NCBI GenBank assembly: GCA_964559835.1
Contig: CAZLJE010000045.1
Coordinates: forward strand, 1 to 33,592
Direction of reading: 5' to 3'
DNA length: 33,592 nucleotides
Source: DAISJI01 sp964559835
Lineage (GTDB): Bacteria; Acidobacteriota; Terriglobia; Terriglobales; Acidobacteriaceae
In this document: piece after piece, positions 27,064 through 33,592 of the stretch
How the letters are laid out: each line of letters starts with the position of its first letter
How positions within the stretch are numbered: the first letter of the stretch is position 1
Program-made: the position numbers and the translations under genes
Notes under the pieces: model-generated
Told to the model about the DNA's origin: nothing
Databases searched by the model: none
The model's input: the letters and a program-made list of their open reading frames with translations, nothing else

Positions 27064-28835
27064 TTCGGCGCGACCGGGAGGACTTTCAGCGCGACCACGG
27101 TCTGATCGTCATAGGGATCTTCGCCGGCGCTGAAATCGGCGACGGCATTGAAGAGCGCGTCAACGAGGCCTGCGGCGGTCTTATCGCAATTGGCGGCAAC
27201 GACCTTTTCGATACGAGGGCGACCAAACATGGCGTCGTTGCGGTCGGTGGCGTCGATGATGCCGTCGCTGAAGAAGACGAAGAAGTCGCCGGGATGAGCG
27301 CGGTAGGTGACCTCGTCGTACTCGGCGGTCGGGAACAGGCCGAGTGGAAGGCCGGTGGCCTCGATGCGCTCGATCTTGCCGTTGTGGCAGTAGATCGGAC
27401 GCGGGAGGCCGGAATTGGAGATGCGCAGCACGTGAGTCTTCTCGTCCCAGACGGCGTAAATGACGCAGAGGAACTGGCCTTCGATGTGTCGGTCGGCAAG
27501 AGACGCGTTGGTCTTGGCCAGCATCTCGGCGGGACCGGGCAATCCGATGGCGTGAGAGCGAAGGTAGCCGCTGGAAAGTGCGGCGTAGAGCGCCGCGGGC
27601 GCACCTTTGCCGCTGACGTCGCCGACGGCGATCCCGAGCGAGCCGACAGGATCGGTCTTGCGGGCGTAGCGGAAAAAGTCGTAGAGGTCGCCGCCGATCT
27701 GGCGGGCCGGTACAAACTTGGCCGCCAACTCAGCCGTCGCCAGCACAGGGAGGGACTGCGGCAGGAGACGTACCTGGACTTCGCGCGCCAACTCCAGATC
27801 GGCCTCGAGACGCTGTTCCTGCTGGTGAACGCGTTCGTAGAGTTGCGCGTTCTCGATGGCGATGGCGACCTGGGCTGCAAGGATCGAGAGGTTGCGAACG
27901 TGTTCGTCGGTGAAGTAGCCGCGGCGAGTGTGTTCGATGTCGAGCACGCCTACGAGCGCGTCCTTGTAGATCAGCGGAATGACAAGTTCCGAGCGGGTCT
28001 CGGGATTGAGGGCGATGTAACGGGGGTCCTTGGTGACGTCGGGTACCAGCACCGGCGTTTTATTCGCGGCGGCGTAGCCGACCAGACCCTTGCCAATGGG
28101 GATGTCGTGTTTGAGCTGGATCGCCTCGTTGAAGCGGATCGAGAAGCGGTGGACCAGCTTCTGGCCGTCTTTATCGAGCAGAAGCACGCTGAACATCTGG
28201 TAATCGATGAGGCGGCGGAGGAGTTCGCCGACGCGCTCCAGCAGCTTGTCGACATCGAGGATGGAGGTAATGTCGCGGCTGACCTCGTTGAGAACGGCGA
28301 GCGTGCGGGCCTGCCGCGCGACACGCGTATACAGCCTGGCGTTCTCAATGCCGATGGCGATGCGGGAGGCGACGATCGACAGCAGCCGCTGATGGCCTTC
28401 ATTGAAGTAACCGGGCTGAGGCGCTTCGATGTCGATGACGCCGATGACGCGATTCTTGATGATGAGCGGCACCGCGAGTTCGGAGCGGACGTGCGGCACG
28501 GCTTCGATGTAAAAGGGGCTGTCCTGGACGTCGTTGACGAGAACGGCCTCGCGGCGCTTGGCGGCTTGGCCGGTGACGCCTTCGCCGACGGGGACGCGGA
28601 CTTTGTCGGCAATCTCGGGCGGATGTCCGATGGAGAAGCGGATGCGCATCTCCTGCGTCTTTTCGTTCAGCAGAAGGATGGCAAAGATCTCGAAATCGAT
28701 GACGCGGCGGACCAACTCGGCAACGCGGCGCAGGATGGTGTCGAGGTCGAGCGTGGTGTTGACCACGTCGGCGACCTCAAGGAGCAGGGACTCAACCTGC
28801 ACCTGCGCGGGAGCTGGAGCTTCAGTCGGGGTCAT
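27060..28835 (-). CDS. RsbU-like serine phosphatase with two GAF domains
   Basis: 591 aa from the ATG at 28835. A longer frame to 28928 was rejected because its extra residues (HQLTTYNLQPLL) come from a heptamer repeat. Two GAF domains (about 22-165 and 180-335) are followed by a short helical linker and a PP2C/SpoIIE phosphatase domain (about 360-590). The metal-binding GGDLYDFF (380-387) and GDVSGKGAPAALYAAL (404-419) are visible, with FFVFFSDGIIDATD near the end. Such proteins dephosphorylate anti-sigma-factor antagonists in stress-signalling partner switches, triggered by the GAF ligand. No partner is adjacent. Its TGA overlaps the ATG of lysA, a coupling with no obvious functional link. 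Confidence 0.92.
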   Translation of the reverse strand: MTPTEAPAPAQVQVESLLLEVADVVNTTLDLDTILRRVAELVRRVIDFEIFAILLLNEKTQEMRIRFSIGHPPEIADKVRVPVGEGVTGQAAKRREAVLVNDVQDSPFYIEAVPHVRSELAVPLIIKNRVIGVIDIEAPQPGYFNEGHQRLLSIVASRIAIGIENARLYTRVARQARTLAVLNEVSRDITSILDVDKLLERVGELLRRLIDYQMFSVLLLDKDGQKLVHRFSIRFNEAIQLKHDIPIGKGLVGYAAANKTPVLVPDVTKDPRYIALNPETRSELVIPLIYKDALVGVLDIEHTRRGYFTDEHVRNLSILAAQVAIAIENAQLYERVHQQEQRLEADLELAREVQVRLLPQSLPVLATAELAAKFVPARQIGGDLYDFFRYARKTDPVGSLGIAVGDVSGKGAPAALYAALSSGYLRSHAIGLPGPAEMLAKTNASLADRHIEGQFLCVIYAVWDEKTHVLRISNSGLPRPIYCHNGKIERIEATGLPLGLFPTAEYDEVTYRAHPGDFFVFFSDGIIDATDRNDAMFGRPRIEKVVAANCDKTAAGLVDALFNAVADFSAGEDPYDDQTVVALKVLPVAPK

Positions 28836-28863
28836 GGTGGAACTCACGAACCAGTTTAACAGC

Positions 28864-28960
28864 GGTTGTAAGTTGTACGTTGTAAGTTGATGCGATGACG
28901 GATTTTGGGGCGGCCAAGTGCTACCCAACGTGGAACTTACAACCTGGAACGTGCAACCGT
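28864..28960. repeat. Heptamer inverted array, word AGTTGTA / CAACGTG
   Basis: Four units (GGTTGTA, AGTTGTA, CGTTGTA, AGTTGAT) at 28864-28891 face five units (CAACGTG, GAACTTA, CAACCTG, GAACGTG, CAACCGT) at 28926-28960. The right arm reaches the first base of the deoC stop codon. The array separates deoC from the phosphatase gene. Confidence 0.85.
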
Positions 28961-29652
28961 CATTCGGCGCCGAGTTCCTTCAGGATTGCAAGCGAGGCGC
29001 TGGCGCCGATGCGGTTGGCGCCGGCGGCAACCATGGCCTTCAGGTCGGCGGCGGTGCGGATGCCTCCGGCGGCCTTCACGCCGGCGCGATTTCCGACCGT
29101 GGCGCGCATCAGGGCGACGTCTTCGGCCGTGGCGCCAGCAGAGGCAAAGCCGGTGGAGGTCTTGACGAAATCGGCGTGGGCAGCGACGCAGATCTCGCAG
29201 GCAGCCACTTTCTCTTCGCGCGTTAGGAGCACATTCTCAAGTATCACTTTAAGGCTGCCGCCGCCGTCGTGGACGACTTCGCAGACGCCGCGGATGTCGG
29301 TTTCAACGCGGGCGCGATCGCCGGATTTCATGGCGCCAACGTTCATGACCATGTCGAGTTCCTGGGCGCCGAGGCGGAGGCATTCAACGGCTTCGCAACG
29401 CTTGACGCTAGTGAGCGTCGCGCCGAGGGGAAACCCGATCACGGTACAAACTTTGACGGGCGTCCCGCTCAGCATTTGAGCTGCGACCGATACCCAGGTC
29501 GGGTTCACGCAGACGGAGGCGAACTCGTATTGCGCGGCTTCACGACAAAGCTTCTCGATCTGTTCGTGCGTGCCTTCGGGCTTGAGCAGCGTGTGGTCGA
29601 TCATGCGCGCAGCAGTTTGCCATGTGAGGGAAGAAGGTGACGAGGTCGCCAT
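28960..29652 (-). CDS. deoC: Deoxyribose-phosphate aldolase
   Basis: 230 aa, normal length for a class I aldolase of this family. It splits 2-deoxyribose 5-phosphate into glyceraldehyde 3-phosphate and acetaldehyde in deoxynucleoside catabolism. Seen are IDHTLLKPEGT (18-28), VCVNPTWV, the catalytic Asp100 in ELDMVMNVGAMKSG, the Schiff-base Lys164 in DFVKTSTGF and the second catalytic Lys193 in GVKAAGGIRT. The neighbouring hpt on the same strand is also a nucleotide-salvage gene, but a large repeat block separates them. Confidence 0.95.
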   Translation of the reverse strand: MATSSPSSLTWQTAARMIDHTLLKPEGTHEQIEKLCREAAQYEFASVCVNPTWVSVAAQMLSGTPVKVCTVIGFPLGATLTSVKRCEAVECLRLGAQELDMVMNVGAMKSGDRARVETDIRGVCEVVHDGGGSLKVILENVLLTREEKVAACEICVAAHADFVKTSTGFASAGATAEDVALMRATVGNRAGVKAAGGIRTAADLKAMVAAGANRIGASASLAILKELGAE

Positions 29653-29681
29653 AACCGTTTAACGTACCACGAAGCATAAGC

Positions 29682-29815
29682 ATTGCCGATTGATGATTGA
29701 TGATTGCCGATTGAAAAGCGTTCACACGATGGTCACGAAGGAATCACGAAGGATTCACGAAGGCATGCGATCGGAAATCGGCAATCGGAAATCAGCGATC
29801 GGCAATCGGAAATGG
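29682..29815. repeat. Nested repeat block: heptamer hairpin enclosing CACGAAGG 11-mers
   Basis: Outer left arm: five units (ATTGCCG, ATTGATG, ATTGATG, ATTGCCG, ATTGAAA) at 29682-29716. Outer right arm: CGATCGG, AAATCGG, CAATCGG, AAATCAG, CGATCGG, CAATCGG at 29768-29809, plus a partial unit. The loop holds a CACGATGGT and three 11-base CACGAAGG units at 29725-29766. Two different repeat families are nested in the deoC-hpt gap. Confidence 0.9.
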
Positions 29816-29824
29816 TTTTCGGAC

Positions 29825-30373
29825 TTACTGCAATTCCGGCGGGAGCACACAGATGTCGGGCAAGTTGCGGTAGCGTTCCGCGTAATCCATGCCGTAGCCG
29901 ACGACGAATTCGTCGGGAATGGTGAAGCCGACGTAATCGGCGGCGACAGGTTCGATGCGGCGGCAGGCCTTGTCGAGCAGCGCGGCCACTTTGAGGGCGC
30001 GCGGGTTGTGGGCAAGGAAGAGCTTGCGGAGGAAGCCCATCGTGAGGCCGGTGTCGAGGATGTCCTCGACGATGATGATGTTCTTGGCGGCCATGGAGGA
30101 GTCCACGTCTTTGTTCAGCCGCACCTCGCCGCTGGAGCGCGTGCCGTTGCCGTAGCTGGCGACGCTGATGAAGTCGAAGGTGGCGTCGAGGTTCACGTTC
30201 CGCGCCAGGTCGCTCAGGAAGATCGAAGCGCCCTTGAGGACGCCGACGAAGAGGATCGACTGGCCGGCGAAATCGACGGTGATCTGCTCGGCGATCTCGC
30301 GGACACGCTGCTGGATCTGCTCGCGGGAAAAGAGGACACGAAGTCCGGACGCGACGGCGGCGGTGGAGTCCAT
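29825..30373 (-). CDS. hpt: Hypoxanthine phosphoribosyltransferase
   Basis: 182 aa, typical length. It converts hypoxanthine or guanine plus PRPP to IMP or GMP in purine salvage. The PRPP-binding motif IIIVEDILDTGLTM is at residues 99-112, with the early GVLKGASIFLSDLAR loop (44-58) and SYGNGTRSSGEVRLNKD (73-89, the flexible catalytic loop). The C-terminal base-binding part reads YVGFTIPDEFVVGYGMDYAERYRNLP. The ATG at 30373 is close to the divergent hydrolase gene. Confidence 0.95.
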   Translation of the reverse strand: MDSTAAVASGLRVLFSREQIQQRVREIAEQITVDFAGQSILFVGVLKGASIFLSDLARNVNLDATFDFISVASYGNGTRSSGEVRLNKDVDSSMAAKNIIIVEDILDTGLTMGFLRKLFLAHNPRALKVAALLDKACRRIEPVAADYVGFTIPDEFVVGYGMDYAERYRNLPDICVLPPELQ

Positions 30374-30459
30374 GATCCATGGTAGCCGAACGCAGCGCGC
30401 GGTCCAAGCTGTTCAGTTCACCGATTTCCGGGAATCAGGTTTCGCTGTCCGGCGCCCCG

Positions 30460-30480
30460 GAACTCAGAACTGAGAGCTGG
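30460..30480. repeat. Short heptamer run GAACTCA / GAACTGA / GAGCTGG
   Basis: Three 7-base units in the gap between hpt and the divergent hydrolase gene. It is short and may be coincidental, but it matches the period seen elsewhere. Confidence 0.35.
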
Positions 30481-30513
30481 TTTCCCGGTAGAATGCAAAA
30501 CCGCGAGGTTTAT

Positions 30514-31242
30514 ATGGACCTGAAAGGCGCGAAGTTGACGTGGCTGGGACACGCATCGTTCCGGCTGGAGACGGGCAGCAAGACGATCTACATCGATCCG
30601 TGGGTGATGCAAAACCCGATGTGCCCGGAGCAGGAAAAGAAGGTCAAGAAGATTGATGCGATGCTGTGCACGCACGGGCATTTCGACCACATCGGCGATG
30701 CCGTGAGCATCGCGAAGGAGCACAACCCGACGGTGGTCGGCATCTTCGAACTGGCGACGTGGGTGGGGAAAAAGGGCGCGAAGACGATCTCGCCGATGAA
30801 CAAGGGCGGCTCGCAGACAGTGGCGGGAGTGCGCGTGACCATGACCCACGCGGTACACTCGTGCGGTATCCAGGAGGACGACGGGACGATCGTGTACGGC
30901 GGCGAGGCGTGCGGGTACGTCATCGAGCTGGAGAGCGGGTTGAGGTTGTATCACGCCGGCGATACGGCGGCGTTCAGCGACATGGCGATCATCCGCGACC
31001 TGTATTCGCCGGACATCGCGATGCTGCCGATCGGCGACCACTTCACGATGGGTCCGAAGGAGGCGGCGTATGCGTGCAGCCTGCTGCGCCCGAAATTCGT
31101 CATCCCGATGCACTTCGGGACGTTTCCCATGCTGACGGGCACGCCTCGCGAGTTGCAGAGACTCGTCGGAGATAGCGGAGCGGAGGTCATGGAACTGAAG
31201 CCCGGGGAAACGGTAGGCGAGTTGGCGCCGGCGCACCAGTAA
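30514..31242 (+). CDS. UPF0173-type metal-dependent hydrolase (metallo-beta-lactamase fold)
   Basis: 242 aa from ATG 30514, which has GAGG at 30504-30507; an ATG at 30379 in the same frame was rejected because UPF0173 proteins start with the KLTWLGHASFRLE strand and the extension is featureless. Zinc ligands are visible in GHASFRL and THGHFDHIGD (53-62), with AGDTAAFSDM and MLPIGDHFTMGP, and the final ligand in PMHFGTFP. Members are predicted hydrolases of unknown substrate. It is followed 40 bases later by the O-methyltransferase gene on the same strand. Confidence 0.92.
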   Translation: MDLKGAKLTWLGHASFRLETGSKTIYIDPWVMQNPMCPEQEKKVKKIDAMLCTHGHFDHIGDAVSIAKEHNPTVVGIFELATWVGKKGAKTISPMNKGGSQTVAGVRVTMTHAVHSCGIQEDDGTIVYGGEACGYVIELESGLRLYHAGDTAAFSDMAIIRDLYSPDIAMLPIGDHFTMGPKEAAYACSLLRPKFVIPMHFGTFPMLTGTPRELQRLVGDSGAEVMELKPGETVGELAPAHQ

Positions 31243-31282
31243 GCTGGGCGATGGGCATGAGGCGTTAGGGAACGGGAGTTCT

Positions 31283-31942
31283 ATGTCTGAGACGCGGCCG
31301 TCGTGGAAGATGGGTGGGATCACGAACGAAGCGGTCGACAACTACATGTACTCGCTGCTGCCGGCGCGCGATGAGGTGCTGGCGGAGATGGAAGCGCAGG
31401 CGGCGAAGCGGAATATCCCGATCGTCGGGCCGCTTGTCGGGAGGCTGCTCCACCAGATCGCCGCAATAAGTGGAGCACGGCAGGTGTTCGAGATGGGATC
31501 GGCGATCGGATATTCGACCCTCTGGTGGGCGCGCGCTGTCGGTTCGTATGGAAAGGTGATGTATACGGATGGCGACACGAATAACGCAATCGAGGCGCGC
31601 GGCTACTTCGAACGCGCGGGTGTCGGTGACCGGATCCAGATCCATACCGGGGACGCGCTGGAGATATTGTCGGAACAGACGCAGGAGTTCGACATCGTGT
31701 TCTGCGACATCGACAAGGAGGAATATCCGCGCGCGCTGAAGCTGGCGCTGCCGCGCGTGCGGAAGGGCGGGCTGTTCGTCGCGGACAACGTGCTCTACAA
31801 GGGGACGGTGGCCGACCCCGGAAACGGGGATGCGCGGACGACGGCGATCCGTGAGTTCAACCGGATGTTGTACGCGTCGGACGAAATGGAGCCGGTGATC
31901 TTGCCGTTGCGGGATGGGGTGGTGGTGGCGAGAAAGGTCTAG
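31283..31942 (+). CDS. Class I O-methyltransferase (caffeoyl-CoA / catechol type)
   Basis: 219 aa with a GGGAG ribosome binding site (31274-31278). The SAM-binding motif I is FEMGSAIGYSTLWWARAV (about 69-86), the acidic strand end VMYTDGD, then IHTGDALEIL and FDIVFCDIDKEEYPRALKLALPRVRKGGLFVADNVLYKG, where the Asp and Asn residues that bind the divalent metal lie. This matches the methyltransferase 3 family. The substrate is unknown; many bacterial members methylate small catechols. Confidence 0.9.
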   Translation: MSETRPSWKMGGITNEAVDNYMYSLLPARDEVLAEMEAQAAKRNIPIVGPLVGRLLHQIAAISGARQVFEMGSAIGYSTLWWARAVGSYGKVMYTDGDTNNAIEARGYFERAGVGDRIQIHTGDALEILSEQTQEFDIVFCDIDKEEYPRALKLALPRVRKGGLFVADNVLYKGTVADPGNGDARTTAIREFNRMLYASDEMEPVILPLRDGVVVARKV

Positions 31943-32025
31943 TACCAATTTAGGAATCGGTCACTGCTCCATGTGATGGGCAGCACACGCAAGTGTCGCT
32001 CTTGTCCGCGACAATCGCACGCGGT

Positions 32026-32097
32026 GGGCCTGTGGTGTAATGGCAGCACGGCGCCGTGCGAAGGCTGCGGGTGCGGGTTCGACTCCCGCCAGGTCCA
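32026..32097 (+). tRNA. tRNA-like gene, putative tRNA-Arg(GCG), atypical anticodon stem
   Basis: Acceptor stem GGGCCTG/CAGGTCC (7 pairs, one G-U), U8, D arm GTGT/GCAC with A14, G18G19 and A21, T arm GCGGG-TTCGACT-CCCGC and a 5-base variable loop all fit a class I tRNA, with no CCA encoded. The anticodon loop is GTGCGAA (U33 present, anticodon GCG if read normally). Two of five anticodon-stem pairs fail (G27-G43, C28-U42), and position 32 is an unusual G. A 14-base perfect palindrome GCACGGCGCCGTGC (32046-32059) runs through the D and anticodon arms. It may be a decayed tRNA; the identity is uncertain. Confidence 0.5.
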
Positions 32098-32175
32098 CTC
32101 GCCTTGATCTATCTGATCAGCGAAACGGCAAGCTGCCGGAGTGGAACGCACGGATACACTCCGGCATAACCGCTC

Positions 32176-32203
32176 TTGACAATGCGTACGGCGGCGATAC
32201 GAT
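32176..32203 (+). promoter_or_regulatory. Strong sigma-70-like promoter of the candidate small RNA
   Basis: The -35 box TTGACA (32176-32181) is exact, and TACGAT (32198-32203) matches the -10 consensus at four of six positions with a 16-base spacer. No plus-strand gene lies downstream before the window's minus-strand genes. Confidence 0.5.
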
Positions 32204-32208
32204 AGAGG

Positions 32209-32274
32209 TGCCTTCGCACGGTGCCGAAGCGGCCCTCGAAACAGGCCTCGCTCATGCGAGGCCGTTTCATTTTT
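32209..32274 (+). ncRNA. Candidate small RNA of about 65 nt
   Basis: Begins about six bases after the -10 box and ends at a strong intrinsic terminator. An internal CTTCG/CGAAG stem with a GC-rich loop (about 32212-32229) precedes the terminator hairpin. No reading frame of note is present. It could be a stand-alone regulatory RNA, or an antisense RNA to the end of the minus-strand gene that stops at 32267. Confidence 0.4.
32244..32274 (+). terminator. Rho-independent terminator
   Basis: The perfect 8-bp stem GGCCTCGC (32244-32251) with GCGAGGCC (32256-32263) has a TCAT loop and the tail GTTTCATTTTT. The tail overlaps the stop codon of the convergent gene. Confidence 0.88.
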
Positions 32275-32806
32275 GCGCGGGTCCGAGCGCTTTCAATGCG
32301 GTTTCGATGCTGATCTTCTCGCCGGGATCGGTAGCGGTCTTCTGCTTCGCGTGGAGCCATTGAATGGCCGTTTGTTTTGAGATCTGCGGCTCAAGGACAT
32401 CGGGATCCGTCTCGTCAATGCGCCACTGCCCATCCGTTTCCTTCAGCCTGAACTCGGCTTCCTCGGTCTCGTCGGCCGGAGCGTAACCGACGCCCAACTC
32501 GAATCGCCCCAGGGACATGTACTTCACGCCAACGCGGGCGGTGTGAAATCCCGCCGTGACCGAGGTTTGTTCGTAGCGCGCGATGACGCGGAAGCTCTTC
32601 CAGGCCGGGTTGTCCTTCCAGGTGGTGAGCGGCTTGATGCGCGTCCATCCGTCGGGCGAGAGGCGGGCGCCGAGAAAATCCTGGCGGCAGAATTCGCGAA
32701 CCGCAATCTGTACCTGGTCAGTCTTGGGTATGCCGGAAGAGTGCAATCGAGCGACGAAAGCGAATGAGCAGAGGAGTAGTGCCGCGAACGCGATATGGAA
32801 ACGCAT
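32267..32806 (-). CDS. Secreted or periplasmic protein of unknown function
   Basis: 179 aa from ATG 32806; a TTG two codons earlier is possible. The N-terminus (MRFHIAFAALLLCSFAFVARLHS) is a signal peptide, possibly a lipoprotein signal because of the Cys in LLLCSF, although no full lipobox is present. The mature part contains VAREFCRQDFLGARLSPDGW- and WKSFRVIARYEQTSV-type segments and ends with an acidic, charged tail. I do not recognise a family; the overall look is of a small NTF2-like or DUF-type secreted protein. Confidence 0.7.
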   Translation of the reverse strand: MRFHIAFAALLLCSFAFVARLHSSGIPKTDQVQIAVREFCRQDFLGARLSPDGWTRIKPLTTWKDNPAWKSFRVIARYEQTSVTAGFHTARVGVKYMSLGRFELGVGYAPADETEEAEFRLKETDGQWRIDETDPDVLEPQISKQTAIQWLHAKQKTATDPGEKISIETALKALGPAQK

Positions 32807-32888
32807 GACCAAGTTTCAACCCCAGACTTCCAGGTATGTTGCCACGAACATTCCGATACCGAAAACCCCTCTGCCAAAGGGGGCGGAA

Positions 32889-32902
32889 GGGTGGGGCAAC
32901 CG
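32889..32902. repeat. Partial palindrome-family core GGGTGGGGCAACC
   Basis: GGGTGGGGCAACC resembles the right arm of the lysA element (GGGTGGGGCACCC). The paired left arm is CCCCTCTGCC-like and imperfect. It lies in the gap between the hypothetical protein and the ABC ATPase. Confidence 0.35.
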
Positions 32903-32913
32903 GGGATTGTTTT

Positions 32914-33592
32914 TTAGGCTTTGACGCTGCCTCTGGGGTTGCGGACGTCGCCGGAGACCACCCCGTCTTTCAGATGAATGACGCGATGGGCGTATTCGGC
33001 GATATCGTGCTCGTGGGTGACCAGGACGATGGTGTTGCCCTCGGAATGCAAGCGGTCAAAGAGGGCCATGATCTCGTTACCGGTCTGCGAGTCCAGGTTT
33101 CCGGTTGGTTCGTCGGCGAGGATGATGGAAGGATTGTTCACCAGCGCGCGGGCGATGGCGACGCGCTGGCGCTGGCCACCCGAAAGCTCGTTGGGCTTGT
33201 GCATCATGCGATGGCCCATGCCGACAGCTTCCAGCGACCGCTTCGCCTTCTCAATGCGTTCTTCGGCGGGAATACCGGCATAGATCAGCGGAAGCTCTAC
33301 GTTGTGCAGGGCGGTGGCGCGGGCGAGCAGGTTGAACGTCTGGAAGACGAAGCCGATCTCCTTGTTGCGGATGCGGGCCAGTTCGTCATCATCGAGTTCG
33401 CTGACCTGCTGGCTGTTGAGCCAGTAGCGGCCTTTGCTGGGCGTATCGAGGCAGCCGATGAGGTTCATCAGGGTGGATTTGCCGGAGCCGGAGGGGCCCA
33501 TGATGGCGATGTACTGGCCGCGCGGGATCGTGACGTTGACGCCGCGCAACGCGTGCACCTGCTGTTCCGACCCCATGTCGTAAGTCTTCCAA
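32914..33592 (-). CDS. ABC transporter ATP-binding protein, LolD/MacB type (5' end outside window)
   Basis: The frame continues upstream of the ATG at 33576 as W-K-T-Y-D to the window edge; LWKTYDMG is the usual beginning of such ATPases, so about ten N-terminal residues are missing and ATG 33576 is internal. Counted from that ATG, Walker A GPSGSGKST is at 27-35, the Q-loop at FQTFNLL, the signature LSGGQ near 132, Walker B IILADEPTGNLD and the switch His in VLVTHEHDIAEYA. It energises MacB/FtsX/LolCE-type permeases for peptide, antibiotic or lipoprotein export. The cognate permease is probably outside the window. Confidence 0.93.
   Translation of the reverse strand, partial: WKTYDMGSEQQVHALRGVNVTIPRGQYIAIMGPSGSGKSTLMNLIGCLDTPSKGRYWLNSQQVSELDDDELARIRNKEIGFVFQTFNLLARATALHNVELPLIYAGIPAEERIEKAKRSLEAVGMGHRMMHKPNELSGGQRQRVAIARALVNNPSIILADEPTGNLDSQTGNEIMALFDRLHSEGNTIVLVTHEHDIAEYAHRVIHLKDGVVSGDVRNPRGSVKA

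Noticed and set aside
26853..28859. 668-codon plus-strand frame opposite the phosphatase and lysA
   Set aside because: Antisense shadow of two recognised genes; composition is typical of reversed GC-rich codons.
30379..30513. Longer N-terminus for the UPF0173 hydrolase
   Set aside because: The family starts at the KLTWLGHASF strand and ATG 30514 has a ribosome binding site.

Overview
The window is about 33.6 kb of GC-rich (roughly 60% by eye) bacterial chromosome. It most likely comes from an acidobacterium (Acidobacteriota, class Terriglobia, Koribacter-like). This placement is inferred from the 840-aa MacB/FtsX-type permease of the family known as acidobacterial duplicated orphan permease (ADOP), from the overall gene style, and from the many short intergenic repeats. 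No marker gene fixes the species.

Layout. 1-2404: end of accB, then accC (acetyl-CoA carboxylase) and thiE. 2579-4654: a secreted phosphoesterase with a strong terminator. 4784-5665 (minus): a SAM methyltransferase. 5836-9045: two APC-family amino-acid permeases. 9163-10170: a two-helix ion channel with an RCK domain. 10265-12483: nnr (NAD(P)HX repair) and tsaE (tRNA t6A synthesis). 12565-13329 (minus): fabI. 13493-17031: secA and a small membrane protein. 17091-20772 (minus): a PHP-domain hydrolase and the ADOP permease. 21001-25339: an orphan GvpA-like mini-protein, then a probable sensory operon (MEDS-domain protein plus a multi-PAS/GAF histidine kinase) behind a CRP-type operator and a TATAAT promoter. 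25546-30373 (minus): lysA, an RsbU-like phosphatase translationally coupled to lysA, deoC and hpt. 30514-31942: a metallo-beta-lactamase-fold hydrolase and an O-methyltransferase. 32026-32274: a tRNA-like gene and a candidate small RNA. 32267-33592 (minus): a secreted hypothetical protein and a LolD/MacB-type ABC ATPase that runs off the window.

Most genes are ordinary housekeeping genes. The unusual signal lies between and inside them. At least ten gaps carry short tandem arrays with a 7-base period. The word differs at each locus, and the array is usually followed by an array of the complementary word, so the two can form a long hairpin. The arrays abut or supply start and stop codons (thiE, the channel gene, tsaE, fabI, deoC). 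They also occur in frame inside lysA, which additionally holds five 27-bp tandem repeats and a palindromic element related to one inside thiE. Despite this lysA is an intact 505-codon frame.

Other points of interest are a single in-frame TGA exactly where MEDS-domain proteins usually have Cys, followed by 56 intact codons and a hairpin; a GvpA-like half-protein without other gas-vesicle genes; a tRNA-like gene with a defective anticodon stem; and a short promoter-to-terminator unit that looks like a small RNA.
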